Below are positions 25,485 through 35,604 of a DNA stretch of 64,000 nt, piece after piece. Source of the DNA: Pseudomonas mendocina (GTDB taxonomy: Bacteria; Pseudomonadota; Gammaproteobacteria; Pseudomonadales; Pseudomonadaceae); contig CP148074.1 in NCBI GenBank assembly GCA_037482215.1, forward strand, positions 3,038,001-3,102,000, in the 5' to 3' direction. The first letter of the stretch is position 1, and each line of letters opens with the position of its first letter. Both the position numbers and the translations under genes were made by a program. The notes beneath the pieces are model-generated. The model saw only the letters and a list, made by a program, of their open reading frames with translations, made no database searches and had not been told where the DNA came from.

Positions 25485-26692
25485 TTGGCACTGTCCGCCG
25501 TATCGATCAGCAGCGTCTGTGGCTCACTGCTGTTGCTAGCGACAGGCTGGCCATTGCCCACCCACTCACCCGCAGTGGCATTTCCGCTACGGGAAATCCG
25601 TGCACCTAGCTGTACCTGAGGGAAGCTGGAGATTTTCATCTGCGGCATCATCGCATCGTTATCAGACAGGGTTATCTCTGCCGGCAGCTCTGAAACCTTC
25701 AGGCGCTTGACCGCCAGAGGCATCGGCGGGCCCGACACGGCACGGGCAAAGACAAATACAGCATCATCGGCTTGTACCTTGTCTTTCAACTCGGCAGCCA
25801 GATCTACGCGAACGGTCAGTTGGTGAACAGCAGCCGGTGCAGCTTGTTCCAGCTCCTTACCGGTTTCAGCCGCATATTGCTCACGTGCGCGCTGAATACC
25901 ACCATCGATAGCCTGGCGAGAAGGGTCATCAGCAGGCAGCAGCGCCACCAGCTTCTGCCAGTTTTCAACGGCTTCTGCATAGCGACCGTCTTCAAAGGCA
26001 GCAATGCCGAGCAAGCCCAGCGTAGTCGCCTCGTTCGGGTCGGCCTTAAGTGCCTCGTCGCTCAGTTTTTGCAGCTGATCAGTCCACTGCTTATTGCCGG
26101 CGAAATACAGTGCCTGAGCCCACTGGCCCAAAAGTTCTGGGGCGCGATTGGCCAAGTTCACGGCCTTTTCAAAAGCAGGTGCTGCTTCAGCCGCACGGTC
26201 CTGAGCCATGTAAGCACGCCCCAAGAAATACCAACTCTCAGGCGACTCAGGGTTCATCTTGACCGCCAGCTCAAGGCGTTCGGTCATTTCCTCAATATTT
26301 TTCGGCTGCTGAGCAAACTGACGCGCCTGTTCAATCTCTTCCTGAGCGCCCCAATGCATATACAAGCCAATGCCCACAAACGGCACCAGCAGCGATGCGA
26401 TTAGCGGCACAGCCGTGCCCAAGCGGCGTTGCCGAGGCAGCGCCTGTGCACCTTCAGTGTCCGCCAGCAGCTCACGGGCTGCTTCATCGCGACCGTCAGC
26501 CAGTTGCTGATCGTTGAGCGCCCCGGCTTCATGTTGCGCTTGAAGCTCTTGTAAACGCTCCTGATAAAGGGTCACGTTCAGCGCGGTACGGTCCTCTTCG
26601 GCCTGAGCCTTTCGGCCACGCAGAACAGGGATCAGCAGAAAAGCCAGGGCTACCAACAAAAGCAGCCCTGCACACAACCAGAATTCAATCAT
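25481..26692 (-). CDS. ccmI: Cytochrome c biogenesis protein CcmI (CycH)
   Basis: Apocytochrome c chaperone of the System I maturation complex. The 403-residue protein has an N-terminal membrane segment (about 4-23), a cytoplasmic loop with a leucine-zipper-like helix, a second membrane segment (about 96-113), and a large periplasmic part. This part carries TPR repeats (about 150-260, including [30 protein letters not shown] in parts) and a C-terminal beta-rich domain. It overlaps ccmH by one base and the lipoprotein gene by 4 bp. Confidence 0.92.
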   Translation of the reverse strand: MIEFWLCAGLLLLVALAFLLIPVLRGRKAQAEEDRTALNVTLYQERLQELQAQHEAGALNDQQLADGRDEAARELLADTEGAQALPRQRRLGTAVPLIASLLVPFVGIGLYMHWGAQEEIEQARQFAQQPKNIEEMTERLELAVKMNPESPESWYFLGRAYMAQDRAAEAAPAFEKAVNLANRAPELLGQWAQALYFAGNKQWTDQLQKLSDEALKADPNEATTLGLLGIAAFEDGRYAEAVENWQKLVALLPADDPSRQAIDGGIQRAREQYAAETGKELEQAAPAAVHQLTVRVDLAAELKDKVQADDAVFVFARAVSGPPMPLAVKRLKVSELPAEITLSDNDAMMPQMKISSFPQVQLGARISRSGNATAGEWVGNGQPVASNSSEPQTLLIDTADSAK

Positions 26693-27177
26693 CAGTCTTT
26701 CTTATCCAGAGGCGGTTGATTGAGCAAAGCAGACAAACGCTGTTGTTCTTCCGCAGAAAGGCCCGAAGCGGGAGCCTCTTTGCTGACGCGGCGACGGCGT
26801 AGCAGGATCACGCCGAGCAGGACAAATCCGCCCACCAGCAAGCCCGCGGGGCCGTACCAGAGCAACAAGGTGCGGCTCGTGACAGGCGGGTTGTAGAGAA
26901 CGAAATCACCATAACGGCTGACCAGATAATCGACGATGTCCTTGTCGCTTTTACCCTCTTCCAGCATGCGGTAAATCTGTGCACGCAGGTCCATGGCAAT
27001 CGGCGCATCGGAGTCGGCGATGTTCTGGTTCTGGCACTTAGGGCAACGAAGCTCCTCAACCAAGTGGCGATAACGCTGGCGCTCTGCCTCGCTGGCAAAC
27101 TCATACGTATCGATTGCCGCCTGAGCCGTGCTGAATACAGCCAGTCCCAGCGCCACTGCGCTCAGAAAACGCTTCAT
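26692..27177 (-). CDS. ccmH: Cytochrome c biogenesis protein CcmH (CycL)
   Basis: Periplasmic thiol oxidoreductase subunit that prepares apocytochrome cysteines for haem attachment with CcmF and CcmI. The 161-residue protein has a signal peptide (to about residue 20), the [14 protein letters not shown] motif with the redox pair C45/C48, and one C-terminal membrane helix (about 105-125). The short length shows that it lacks the TPR domain fused to CcmH in E. coli; that part is the separate ccmI here. Confidence 0.94.
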   Translation of the reverse strand: MKRFLSAVALGLAVFSTAQAAIDTYEFASEAERQRYRHLVEELRCPKCQNQNIADSDAPIAMDLRAQIYRMLEEGKSDKDIVDYLVSRYGDFVLYNPPVTSRTLLLWYGPAGLLVGGFVLLGVILLRRRRVSKEAPASGLSAEEQQRLSALLNQPPLDKKD

Positions 27178-27710
27178 GGCTGAGCCTCATCGACCAACTG
27201 CTGATAAAGCGGCGCCAGCTGCTCACGCCATACTCGCTCATCAATCACGCCGACAAACTTGTGACGGATAACGCCATCCTTGTCGATCAGGAAAGTCTCC
27301 GGTGCACCGTACACCCCCAGATCAAGGCCCAGGCTGCCACTGGTATCAGCCACGTTAAGCTGATACGGGTTGTGGAAGTCCTTCAGCCATTTCTGAGCGG
27401 CAGCATTGTAGTCCTTGTAGTTCACACCGTAGATGTTCACACCCATCTCAGACAGCTTGTTCAGCACCGGATGCTCCACACGGCAGGCCACACACCAGGT
27501 TGCCCAGATGTTGACCAGCGCAGGCTTGCCCTTGAGGTCAGCCTCTGTCAGCTGCTTTTCGCCCTGCACGGACTGCAGGGTAAACGCTGGCAATGGCTTA
27601 CCGATCAGGGCCGATGGCAACTCTGAAGGATCAAGGAATAAGCCGCGGTAGAGGAACACCGCTACACCTAAAAAGATCGCCAGTGGCAGTAACAGTAAAA
27701 GACGCTTCAT
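27174..27710 (-). CDS. ccmG: Thiol:disulfide interchange protein CcmG (DsbE)
   Basis: Membrane-anchored periplasmic thioredoxin that reduces apocytochrome c or CcmH. The 178-residue protein has an N-terminal anchor (about 4-22) and a thioredoxin fold with active site WATWCVACRVEHP (C73/C76). The GVYGAPETFLID loop supplies the cis-Pro. Start and stop overlap its neighbours ccmF and ccmH by 4 bp each. Confidence 0.94.
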   Translation of the reverse strand: MKRLLLLLPLAIFLGVAVFLYRGLFLDPSELPSALIGKPLPAFTLQSVQGEKQLTEADLKGKPALVNIWATWCVACRVEHPVLNKLSEMGVNIYGVNYKDYNAAAQKWLKDFHNPYQLNVADTSGSLGLDLGVYGAPETFLIDKDGVIRHKFVGVIDERVWREQLAPLYQQLVDEAQP

Positions 27711-29680
27711 GCTTTGGCCTCCGCCATGCCCAATGCATCACGCACACGGGTTCTGACTTTCATGCGGTAGCGTTTGTCAGCGGCAGCCAGGAAGCCGCCG
27801 AAGCCCATCAGCAAGCCGCCCAACCAGATCCAGCGAACGAACGGTTTAATGTGTACACGTACCGCCCAGGCACCATTTTCCAGTGGCTCCCCCAGTGCAA
27901 CAAACAGGTCACGGGTCAGCCCTGCATCAATACCTGCTTCCGTCATGGTCGCTTGCTGAACGACATACAAACGTTTCTCTGGGTGCAGTACGGAAAGCTC
28001 TTCGCCGTCCTTCAAGACACGAACCGTGCCGCGATCGGAGGTGAAGTTAGGCCCTTCGAAGTGCTTAGCACCTTCGAAGACAAAGTGATAACCGCCAATT
28101 TCGACACTGTCGCCCGGCGCCATGCGCATATCGCGCTCGTAGCTGCCAACACTGGTCAATACCACACCCAGCGCGCACACCGCCATCCCCAGGTGGGCCA
28201 TTTGCATGCCCCAGTAGCTGCGGCCCAAGCTCGGCAAGCCTTTAAGCAAGCCTTTGTGACGAGTCTTGTCGAGAATGTCGCGCACCCCGGCAAGAATGAT
28301 CCAGGCTGCCAACAGCCATACCGCCAGCACGCCCCAGTTGAAGTCACCGACAATGAAGGTGGCAACCACTGCCAACACAATGCTGCCGATCAGCACCGGG
28401 CTGAGCATGGACATCAGCCAGTTCAGCGGCGTGTCTTTCCAGCGCACGATCACACCAACAGCGATCATGACCATCAGCAGCGCCATCAACGGCACAAACA
28501 ATGCGTTGAAGTAAGGAGGACCAACCGACAGCTTGGCGCCGCTGATTGCATCCAGTACCAGTGGATACAGCGTACCCAGCAGGATCATGGCAGCCGCCAC
28601 AACCAGAATCAGGTTATTGACCAGCAGGAATGTCTCCCGCGACCACAGCGCAAACCCCACCTGGCTCTTCACCACTGGCGCTCGGACAGCGAACAACGTC
28701 AGTGAGCTGCCCACCACCACCAACAGAAACGCGAGTACAAAGCTCCCCCGCTCAGGATCACTGGCAAATGCATGCACCGACGTCAGTACACCAGAACGCA
28801 CCAGGAATGTACCCAGCAGGCTCAGGGAGAACGCAGCAATGGCCAACAGCACGGTCCAGCTTTTAAACACACCGCGCTTTTCAGTCACAGCCAGTGAGTG
28901 AATCAGCGCAGTGCCGACCAGCCATGGCATGAAGGAGGCGTTTTCCACCGGGTCCCAGAACCACCAGCCGCCCCAACCCAACTCGTAGTAAGCCCACCAC
29001 GAGCCCAGGGCGATACCAATGCCGAGGAAAGCCCACGCTACGATGGTCCACGGACGCGACCAGCGCGCCCACGCTGCATCCAGCTTGCCACCCAGCAGGG
29101 CAGCAATAGCGAAGGCAAAGGCAACCGAGAAGCCCACGTAGCCCATGTACAGCATGGGTGGATGGACAATCAGACCGAAGTCCTGCAACAGCGGGTTCAG
29201 ATCGCGACCATCGGCGGGCGTGTCAAACAGGATACGTTCGAACGGATTAGATGTGATGATCAGGAACAGCAAAAAGCCGATGCTGATAATGCCCATAACG
29301 GCCAGTACGCGAGCCAGCATCTCCTCCGGCAACTGCCGGGAGAAAATCGACACCGCGAAAGTCCAGCCTGCCAGGATCAGCCCCCACAGCAGCAGCGAAC
29401 CTTCGTGGGCACCCCACACGGCACTGAACTTGTAGTACCAGGGCAGCATGCTGTTGGAGTTGTGAGCGACATAGGCAACGCTAAAGTCGTCCACCAAAAA
29501 CGCGTACGTCAGGCAGATAAAGGAGAACAGCATGAAAGCGAACTGCCCCCAGGCCGCTGGCTGGGCCAGGCCCATCCACTGACGATCGCCACGCCAGGCA
29601 CCGATCATCGGCAGAGTGGACTGCACCACTGCCATGCACAGCGCCAGGATCAGAGCCAGATGGCCAAGTTCAGGAATCAT
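27707..29680 (-). CDS. ccmF: Cytochrome c haem lyase subunit CcmF
   Basis: Large inner-membrane subunit of the haem lyase that attaches haem from holo-CcmE to apocytochrome c. The 657-residue protein has about 15 hydrophobic helices and the periplasmic tryptophan-rich haem-handling motif [19 protein letters not shown]. Conserved His residues lie nearby ([12 protein letters not shown]). A large periplasmic C-terminal domain precedes the last helix. Length and motifs are standard. Confidence 0.96.
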   Translation of the reverse strand: MIPELGHLALILALCMAVVQSTLPMIGAWRGDRQWMGLAQPAAWGQFAFMLFSFICLTYAFLVDDFSVAYVAHNSNSMLPWYYKFSAVWGAHEGSLLLWGLILAGWTFAVSIFSRQLPEEMLARVLAVMGIISIGFLLFLIITSNPFERILFDTPADGRDLNPLLQDFGLIVHPPMLYMGYVGFSVAFAFAIAALLGGKLDAAWARWSRPWTIVAWAFLGIGIALGSWWAYYELGWGGWWFWDPVENASFMPWLVGTALIHSLAVTEKRGVFKSWTVLLAIAAFSLSLLGTFLVRSGVLTSVHAFASDPERGSFVLAFLLVVVGSSLTLFAVRAPVVKSQVGFALWSRETFLLVNNLILVVAAAMILLGTLYPLVLDAISGAKLSVGPPYFNALFVPLMALLMVMIAVGVIVRWKDTPLNWLMSMLSPVLIGSIVLAVVATFIVGDFNWGVLAVWLLAAWIILAGVRDILDKTRHKGLLKGLPSLGRSYWGMQMAHLGMAVCALGVVLTSVGSYERDMRMAPGDSVEIGGYHFVFEGAKHFEGPNFTSDRGTVRVLKDGEELSVLHPEKRLYVVQQATMTEAGIDAGLTRDLFVALGEPLENGAWAVRVHIKPFVRWIWLGGLLMGFGGFLAAADKRYRMKVRTRVRDALGMAEAKA

Positions 29681-30144
29681 TGAGCGCTCCCCTGCGTGGC
29701 AGCATCATGCTTCTGCTTCATACCGCTTTGCTCCAGCGCCTGCATCACTTCGGGCGGCATGTAGTTTTCATCGTGTTTAGCCAACACTTCGTCAGCAATC
29801 AGCAAGCCGCTGTTATCTAACTTGCCCATAGCCACAATGCCCTGCCCTTCGCGGAATAGGTCAGGAAGAATACCGGTGTAGCTGATAGTGACGTTGTGCG
29901 CGCCATCGGACACTACGAAACGGGTTTCCAACGAATCATCGGAACGTTTGACCGAACCGGCCTCGACCAGACCGCCTGCGCGGATACGTGTGTCCTTCGG
30001 CGCTTCACCATTGGCGATTTGAGTCGGGGTGTAGAACAGATTGATGTTCTGTTGCAGCGCACTGAGGGCCAAGGCCACCGCAATGCCCACACCAGCGAGA
30101 ATCGCCAGAATGATAAAGAGGCGTTTTTTACGCACCGGATTCAC
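29677..30144 (-). CDS. ccmE: Periplasmic haem chaperone CcmE
   Basis: Receives haem from CcmC and ABC-driven CcmAB and passes it to CcmF. The 155-residue protein has an N-terminal membrane anchor (about 9-29), an OB-fold, and the covalent haem-binding His in [14 protein letters not shown] (H124, with the axial-ligand Tyr four residues on). It overlaps ccmD by 4 bp at its start and ccmF by 4 bp at its end. Confidence 0.95.
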   Translation of the reverse strand: MNPVRKKRLFIILAILAGVGIAVALALSALQQNINLFYTPTQIANGEAPKDTRIRAGGLVEAGSVKRSDDSLETRFVVSDGAHNVTISYTGILPDLFREGQGIVAMGKLDNSGLLIADEVLAKHDENYMPPEVMQALEQSGMKQKHDAATQGSAQ

Positions 30145-30317
30145 TTGTTCTCCTCCCGACGCAAACGACGCGCCTCATCTTGCAGGTAACGGCGACGTGC
30201 CAGAACCGGCAGCGCCACATTCAGCGCCAACACAGCCAAGGTTATGGCATAGCAGGACCAAACGTAAGGACCATGGGTGCCCATGGCGATGAACTCACTA
30301 AAGCTGGCGAAACTCAT
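30141..30317 (-). CDS. ccmD: Haem exporter small subunit CcmD
   Basis: A 58-residue single-pass membrane protein read from the gap between ccmC and ccmE. It begins [20 protein letters not shown], continues with one helix ([19 protein letters not shown]) and ends in a basic tail ([18 protein letters not shown]). The N-terminal MGxHGxYVW pattern is the CcmD signature. It helps release holo-CcmE from the CcmABC complex. Both ends overlap neighbours by 4 bp (ATGA), which fixes start and stop. Confidence 0.93.
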   Translation of the reverse strand: MSFASFSEFIAMGTHGPYVWSCYAITLAVLALNVALPVLARRRYLQDEARRLRREENK

Positions 30318-31069
30318 TGGCCTTTCTCCACCAGTGCTTTGACCTCAGCCTTAACCCAACTGCTGCGGGACTCTCGCTTGAGCACCTCAAGACGCATACG
30401 CAGGAACAGTACGACGGCAAAGAAACAGTAGAAGCCCAACACCATGATCAGCAGGGGCATCCACATTTCAAATGGCATGGCAGGCTTTTCCACCACGCTG
30501 AACGTGGCAGGCTGATGCAAGGTGTTCCACCACTCCACTGAGTACTTGATGATCGGAATGTTCACGACACCGACGATCGACAGCACAGCACAAGCCTTAG
30601 CCGCGCTGTCACGGTTGGTAATCGCCTGCCCCAGAGCAATCACCCCGAAATACAGGAACAGCAGGATCAGCATGGAGGTCAGGCGCGCATCCCACACCCA
30701 GTAGGTGCCCCAGGTCGGTTTACCCCACACGGCTCCGGTCACCAATGCAATGGCTGTCATCCAGGCACCGATTGGAGCTGCCTGCTGCAAGGCGACATCG
30801 GCCAGCTTCATTTTCCAGACCAGACCAACAATCCCGGCTACAGCCAGCATCACATAAATGGACTGAGCCAAAAATGCAGCAGGTACATGGATATAGATAA
30901 TGCGAAAGCTATTACCTTGCTGGTAATCCGGCGGTGCGAACGCCAAACCCCAAACCAGTCCGACAGTCAGCAATAGTGCAGTAGCCACGACCAACCAAGG
31001 CAACCAGCGCGAGCTGATCTCGTAAAACCATTTGGGCGAGCCGAGTTTATGAAACCACGTCCAGTTCAT
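30314..31069 (-). CDS. ccmC: Haem exporter membrane protein CcmC
   Basis: Inner-membrane protein that loads haem onto CcmE. It has six helices and the tryptophan-rich motif [13 protein letters not shown] between conserved His residues. I start at 31069 ([16 protein letters not shown]), giving 251 residues and the usual N-terminus. ATG at 31081 and TTG at 31084 are also in frame. A 78-bp gap separates it from ccmB, the largest within the operon. Confidence 0.94.
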   Translation of the reverse strand: MNWTWFHKLGSPKWFYEISSRWLPWLVVATALLLTVGLVWGLAFAPPDYQQGNSFRIIYIHVPAAFLAQSIYVMLAVAGIVGLVWKMKLADVALQQAAPIGAWMTAIALVTGAVWGKPTWGTYWVWDARLTSMLILLFLYFGVIALGQAITNRDSAAKACAVLSIVGVVNIPIIKYSVEWWNTLHQPATFSVVEKPAMPFEMWMPLLIMVLGFYCFFAVVLFLRMRLEVLKRESRSSWVKAEVKALVEKGQ

Positions 31070-31147
31070 CAGGTTACTCATCAATGCTATGTAGATTGGC
31101 TGGCAGGTACATGCCTGGGCAGCTCAACCGACGATTACGGCTTATGG

Positions 31148-31819
31148 TTACTCTGCAACACTGATCTTCAGACCAGCAGCAATTGCAAAAGGTGTCAGGG
31201 TCACCGCCAAGGCGGTAAGGCTGGCCAGCCATAACAGGTGGCCGACCGCCGGCAATCCTTGCAGGCTGGCTTGTAATGCCCCGCTGCCAAGAATCAGCAC
31301 CGGGATATACAACGGTAGAATCAGCAGTGCCAGCAGCAGCCCACCTCGCTTTAACCCAACCGTCAGCGCCGCACCCACAGCACCCAACAGGCTCAGTACA
31401 GGCGTACCCAGCAAAAGAGAAATCAGCAATACCGGCAGACAACGACCGGGCAGCCCCAGCATTAAGGCCAACAACGGCGCTAATAGAACCAGAGCCAAGC
31501 CAGAAAACAGCCAGTGTGCCAGCACCTTTGCCAGAACCAGAAGAGGCAGGGGGTGCGGCGAAAGGACCCACTGTTCCAGTGAGCCATCTTCAAAATCACT
31601 GCGAAACAGCCCATCCAGCGAGAGCAACACGGCCAATAACGCAGCCACCCAGATCAGTCCGGGAGAAAGGCTTTGTAACAACTGGGTTTGTGGGCCGACT
31701 GCCAATGGAAACAACGCGATCACGATGGCGAAGAAAACCAACGGATTAGCCAGTTCCGCGGGACGACGAAACAGCAGGCGCGACTCGCGGGCAAGCAACA
31801 AGGTAAACACATTGCTCAT
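31148..31819 (-). CDS. ccmB: Haem exporter ABC permease CcmB
   Basis: A 223-residue permease with six helices, partner of the CcmA ATPase. It starts [20 protein letters not shown] and has [17 protein letters not shown] and [21 protein letters not shown] (in parts), the coupling segment typical of CcmB. It overlaps ccmA by 4 bp. Confidence 0.94.
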   Translation of the reverse strand: MSNVFTLLLARESRLLFRRPAELANPLVFFAIVIALFPLAVGPQTQLLQSLSPGLIWVAALLAVLLSLDGLFRSDFEDGSLEQWVLSPHPLPLLVLAKVLAHWLFSGLALVLLAPLLALMLGLPGRCLPVLLISLLLGTPVLSLLGAVGAALTVGLKRGGLLLALLILPLYIPVLILGSGALQASLQGLPAVGHLLWLASLTALAVTLTPFAIAAGLKISVAE

Positions 31820-32451
31820 GATTCACGCTGCCCCAGATCCAATGCACGGTAACCCGCAGGTTTTAAGGTCATTTCATGGTGCGTGGTAAGCACCACCAGA
31901 CCGCCCTGCTCGCAATGTTGTGCCAAGTGATTTTCCAGCTGGGCAACAGCGGCTTTATCCAGTGCGGTAAATGGCTCATCCAGCACCCACAGTTTGGGCC
32001 CCGGCAGGTATAAACGGGCGAGTGCAACACGACGTTGCTGCCCAGCCGACAGGGTATGGCACGGGACATCCTCAAAGCCACGTAACCCCACAGCGGCTAG
32101 AGCACTCCAGATAGCGTCGCGACTAACCGGCTGATGCAGTGCACACAGCCAGGTGAGATTCTCTTCCGCAGTCAGCAGCCCTTTGATGCCAGCTGCATGC
32201 CCGATCCACAATAGCGTGCGTCCCAACTCTGCCCGCTGCTCATGCAACGGACAACCGTTCAGCAGAATTTCGCCATCGGTTGGCGGCATCAGCCCGCCGA
32301 GCAAGCGCAGCAGGCTGGTTTTGCCACTGCCATTAGGGCCTACCACCTGAAGCATTTCGCCGGGCATCAGGCGCAGATCCAGTTGCTCGAACAGCATGCG
32401 CCAATCCCGCTCACAGGCGAGCGCAACGGCTTCAAGAACAGGGCTGGTCAA
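31816..32451 (-). CDS. ccmA: Haem exporter ABC ATPase CcmA
   Basis: ATPase that powers release of holo-CcmE from CcmCD. Walker A is [12 protein letters not shown], the signature [14 protein letters not shown], Walker [13 protein letters not shown], and the switch His is in TTHHE. The frame opens at a TTG at 32472, but a second TTG at 32451 gives the usual N-terminus ((M)[16 protein letters not shown], 211 residues) and has AGGTG about 8 bp upstream, so I use it. No ATG or GTG start is available near the N-terminus, so TTG initiation is likely. First gene of ccmABCDEFGHI. Confidence 0.9.
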   Translation of the reverse strand: MTSPVLEAVALACERDWRMLFEQLDLRLMPGEMLQVVGPNGSGKTSLLRLLGGLMPPTDGEILLNGCPLHEQRAELGRTLLWIGHAAGIKGLLTAEENLTWLCALHQPVSRDAIWSALAAVGLRGFEDVPCHTLSAGQQRRVALARLYLPGPKLWVLDEPFTALDKAAVAQLENHLAQHCEQGGLVVLTTHHEMTLKPAGYRALDLGQRES

Positions 32452-32485
32452 AACATCGACACCTACAATCAAGGACTAAAAGGCT

Positions 32486-32512
32486 TCAAGTCAGACAGAC
32501 ATTGGCCGCTAT
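32486..32512 (+). promoter_or_regulatory. Sigma-28 (FliA)-like promoter of fliK2-flhX
   Basis: TCAA (32486-32489), exactly 15 bp, then GCCGCTAT (32505-32512), against the FliA consensus TAAA-N15-GCCGATAA. It lies about 100 bp before the second fliK-like gene in the region divergent from ccmA. It shares the 12-mer TCAAGTCAGACA with the element before parP. Confidence 0.5.
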
Positions 32513-32614
32513 ATACTGACGCAATAGACATGCGTACCCGCACGACGGGGCGTGATTATACATGCCTGCCACCGCCTACCGCAGCGGGCATTTTCGACAG
32601 GGTGTAACCCACCG

Positions 32615-34147
32615 ATGAGTGAAATCAGCAGTTCCCGGCCAATAGCGCCCTCCGCTGCCCCCAGCCGCCCCGCCGCGCCGAGCAGCGATCTGTCGGTAAA
32701 ACTCCTGCAACCCATGCAGGATTTGCTAGCAGATGGTGAATCAGCCAAGGCAGAAGTGATCGCCCAGAAAGCACTGGCGCAGAACTTTCAGGTGCTACTG
32801 CGGCTAACCCTCGACAATGGCCGTCAGGCCCTGCTGGAAGCCAATAGCCCGCGCCCGGTTGAACAAGGTAGCACCTTGGCCGTCACCGCCTTGTCCCAGA
32901 CGCGCCTGGCGCTGTCAGCCCTGACTGGTGGCAGTAATAAACCCATGACTAGCCTGGACTTAGAACAACTGCCCGTCGGTACGCTGATCCAAGGTAAAGT
33001 CGTTTCAAGCAGCCAGTTGCCGGGCACAGCGACTTATCGTGTTGTGGTAAACCTGCTCAATACCTCACTGGCCGGTAGCCAACTGGCCATCGACAGTGAA
33101 AATGCCCTGCCCATCGGCAGCCTCCTCAGCGCCAAAGTACAAGGCAACCAGTCGCTCGGTTTTCTCCCTCTCAGCGGACGACTTGACCAACTGGCACTGA
33201 GTCAGCAATTGGGTAATCAGCTTAATCGCCAGGGTTCTCTGGAGGGGCTTCTTGGTGCCCTGCAAGGCTTGCGCGGTAGTGGCGGGCTCAGTGACGGCCT
33301 ACTCTCCAGCATCGACAAACTGCTTGCCGGTTTACCTGACGCAGGGCAACTGAGCACCGCCAAAGGTCTGGCACAGGCGCTGAAGGACAGTGGCGTTTTC
33401 CTCGAAGGAAAGCTGCTCGGCGGCCAGACTCAGGGCTTATCGACAGACCTTAAAGCCAACCTGTTACGCCTGATTTCGCAGATCATGCCAGGCATGGCGC
33501 CTGGTGCGGCGCTCAACTCGACTCAAAGCAGCGCAGCATTAGCTCAAGCGCTACCTTCCGTAGCTCGCGACCTCCTGCAATCGCTAAGCAAAGACAGTAC
33601 CCGCCAACTGGGCCTGAGCTTCCCTCTACCCAATCGGCTGCTGAAAAACGAAGAAGGCGAAGATGATCTTGAAGCCACATTGAAACTGGCTGCAGCTGCC
33701 ATTTCCCGCCTACAGACTCACCAATTATCGAGCCTGACACAAAGTCAGGTCGGACCAGATGGCAACTTGCTGACCACCTGGCAGCTTGAAATCCCCATGA
33801 GGAACCAGCACGACGTGGTTCCACTTCAGGTCAAACTACAACGCGAAGACAGTAACGAGCGAAAACAGGAGAAGCAGGAAACCCTGTGGAAAATCGAGCT
33901 GGCATTCGACATTGACCCCTTAGGCCCCATGCAAGTACAGGCACAGCTGCTGCATGCACAGCTGTCCAGTCAGCTCTGGGCCGAACGGGAAACCACCGCA
34001 CGCCTGATCAACAGTGAGTTGAACAATCTGCGCCAACGCCTCAGTGATGCAGGGGTCAACATTGCTGAACTGGTCTGCAACCGTGGCATCCCCCCCCAAG
34101 GCCCGCGTACCAGTTTAGAACAGCGCTGGGTGGATGAAACCGCATGA
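32615..34147 (+). CDS. Second FliK-like flagellar hook-length control protein
   Basis: A 510-residue protein. It has a low-complexity Ser/Pro/Ala start (SSSRPIAPSAAPSRPAAPSS), a long Gln/Leu/Ser-rich middle (about 60-370), and a C-terminal domain (about 385-490) of the FliK type (TWQLEIPMRNQHDVVPLQVKL in parts, then a Gln-rich helix and LRQRLSDAGVNIAEL). It is unlike the fliK at 54.5 kb in sequence order and composition, so it is a divergent paralogue rather than a copy. It overlaps the FlhB-like gene by 4 bp (ATGA). A role in hook or export switching is inferred from the fold and partner only. Confidence 0.75.
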   Translation: MSEISSSRPIAPSAAPSRPAAPSSDLSVKLLQPMQDLLADGESAKAEVIAQKALAQNFQVLLRLTLDNGRQALLEANSPRPVEQGSTLAVTALSQTRLALSALTGGSNKPMTSLDLEQLPVGTLIQGKVVSSSQLPGTATYRVVVNLLNTSLAGSQLAIDSENALPIGSLLSAKVQGNQSLGFLPLSGRLDQLALSQQLGNQLNRQGSLEGLLGALQGLRGSGGLSDGLLSSIDKLLAGLPDAGQLSTAKGLAQALKDSGVFLEGKLLGGQTQGLSTDLKANLLRLISQIMPGMAPGAALNSTQSSAALAQALPSVARDLLQSLSKDSTRQLGLSFPLPNRLLKNEEGEDDLEATLKLAAAAISRLQTHQLSSLTQSQVGPDGNLLTTWQLEIPMRNQHDVVPLQVKLQREDSNERKQEKQETLWKIELAFDIDPLGPMQVQAQLLHAQLSSQLWAERETTARLINSELNNLRQRLSDAGVNIAELVCNRGIPPQGPRTSLEQRWVDETA

Positions 34148-34476
34148 AGAAGAAAGCCCCGCGCCAGGCCATAGCCCTGAATTATGACGGCAAGAACGCG
34201 CCGATTCTCAGCGCTAAAGGTGATGACGAACTGGCCGAAGCCATCCTCGCCATTGCCCGTGAGAATGAGGTGCCGATATACGAAAACGCAGAGCTGGTCA
34301 GACTGTTGGCGCGAATGGAACTAGGTGACGCAATTCCTGAGCAGCTGTATCGCTGCATTGCCGAAATCATCGCTTTTGCCTGGTATTTGAAAGGCAAATG
34401 TCCTGAAGGCTTTACCCCTGCAGGAGCAGACGACACGAACGAGTACCTGCCCCGCCTGCCTGGGCCACAGAATTAA
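34144..34476 (+). CDS. Stand-alone FlhB C-terminal-domain protein (FlhX/EscU-YscU family)
   Basis: A 110-residue soluble protein matching the cytoplasmic autocleavage domain of FlhB without the membrane part. Its start AIALNYDGKNAPILSAKGDDELAEAI (in parts) aligns with the FlhB segment just after NPTH (VALKYDADKGNAPILLAKGGD at 49.2 kb), so the cleavage motif is absent. The tail adds GKCPEGFTPAGADD. Such proteins (FlhX, YlqH) can mimic the released C-terminal fragment of FlhB that controls substrate switching. It is coupled to the FliK-like gene by a 4-bp overlap. Confidence 0.85.
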   Translation: MKKKAPRQAIALNYDGKNAPILSAKGDDELAEAILAIARENEVPIYENAELVRLLARMELGDAIPEQLYRCIAEIIAFAWYLKGKCPEGFTPAGADDTNEYLPRLPGPQN

Positions 34477-34484
34477 GTGAGCGT

Positions 34485-34518
34485 GTAGCCTGGATTAGCC
34501 GTAGGCGTAATCCGGATT
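34485..34518 (+). repeat. Dispersed repeat, copy 2 (GTAGCCTGGATTAGC hairpin)
   Basis: GTAGCCTGGATTAGC followed by CGTAGGCGTAATCCGGATT. GGATTA and TAATCC form a short hairpin. Its first 15 bases are identical to copy 1 at 11595. It lies in the 133-bp gap between convergent flhX and the DUF2802 gene, where the flagellar transcript would end. Confidence 0.65.
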
Positions 34519-34609
34519 TCGTCGTCATAGCCTACACCGCCACGGCGGAAGCGCTGCGCAATTGCCCCCTGCAAAGGCACGGCTCGACTCGGTATAAGCG
34601 GCAGCTGGA

Positions 34610-35017
34610 TTAGCGCCGTGCGTGCTGCATACGGCTGATCAACTCAGCCTCGCCCTGACTCAAACCACAAGACTGCGTCAACTCATCGACACTAGCCCCC
34701 ATCCCGGCCAAACGTGCAGCCTGAGTGAACGACAAGCTGCCGGGATCACGCTGTTCAATCTGATTGAGCTTGTCGGGTAATGGCGCTACCACATGCCGCA
34801 ACTCTTGCAGCTCCTCACCCATTTTGACGCTACCCGTCAGGTAGGCATCAAGGCGGCGGTTTAGCTCTTTCACCCGCCGCTCATGCAGAGCATCACGCTC
34901 ACGCTGCCGGCTTTCTGACTCGCGCAACTGCCTGGCAAACCAGACGCATACCCCTGCCAGCCCCATACTGAGCAAGAGCACCGCGACGAGTAATACAACC
35001 AGCAACACATCCAGCAT
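34610..35017 (-). CDS. DUF2802 protein, last gene of the chemotaxis operon
   Basis: A 135-residue protein with an N-terminal membrane helix (about 3-28), a charged coiled coil (about 32-90) and a C-terminal DUF2802 segment (FTQAARLAGMGASVDELTQSCGLSQGEAELISRM, in parts) that looks like a helix-turn-helix. It lies 3 bp after cheW and is conserved at this place in Pseudomonas. Function unknown; a membrane-tethered factor for the chemotaxis or flagellar pole is an inference from context. Confidence 0.8.
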   Translation of the reverse strand: MLDVLLVVLLVAVLLLSMGLAGVCVWFARQLRESESRQRERDALHERRVKELNRRLDAYLTGSVKMGEELQELRHVVAPLPDKLNQIEQRDPGSLSFTQAARLAGMGASVDELTQSCGLSQGEAELISRMQHARR

Positions 35018-35020
35018 GGT

Positions 35021-35500
35021 TTAGATGCTCTCCAGCTCTGACCACTCTTCCTCAGTCATCATCTTGTCGAGTTCAACCAGAATCAGCAGCTCGCCGTTCT
35101 TGTTGCACACGCCCTGAATGAACTTGGCAGACTCGTCATTACCGACGTTAGGCGCGGTTTCAATCTCAGACTGACGCAGGTAAACCACTTCAGCCACGCT
35201 GTCAACCAGAATACCCACCACTTGCTTATCCGCTTCGATGATGACGATGCGGGTATTGTCGGTGACTTCACTGGAGTCCAGACCAAAGCGCTGACGGGTA
35301 TCGATCACGGTAACGACATTGCCGCGAAGGTTGATGATACCCAGCACATAACTCGGAGCCCCAGGTACCGGAGCGATCTCGGTGTAACGCAATACCTCCT
35401 GGACCTGCATCACGTTGATGCCATAGGTCTCATTGTCCAGTCGGAAGGTTACCCACTGCAGAATCGGATCTTCAGAACCTTGTGCAGAACTCTTCTTCAT
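35021..35500 (-). CDS. cheW: Chemotaxis coupling protein CheW
   Basis: Scaffold that joins CheA to methyl-accepting receptors in polar arrays. The 159-residue protein consists of one CheW domain (WVTFRLDNETYGINVMQVQEVLR..., NLRGNVVTVIDTRQRFGL). The start at 35500 (MKKSSAQGSEDP) has AGGGAA 5 bp upstream; a further in-frame start lies six codons back. Last-but-one gene of the leftward che-mot-par cluster. Confidence 0.95.
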   Translation of the reverse strand: MKKSSAQGSEDPILQWVTFRLDNETYGINVMQVQEVLRYTEIAPVPGAPSYVLGIINLRGNVVTVIDTRQRFGLDSSEVTDNTRIVIIEADKQVVGILVDSVAEVVYLRQSEIETAPNVGNDESAKFIQGVCNKNGELLILVELDKMMTEEEWSELESI

Positions 35501-35604
35501 ATTCCCTAGCCTCATCAATAACCGCTTTCACGGCGTTGGCGGGTGTTGGCCCCGCGCGCATTACTATAGTTGCAAAGCTGTAAACCGCGTACAGCGTTGC
35601 GTAA

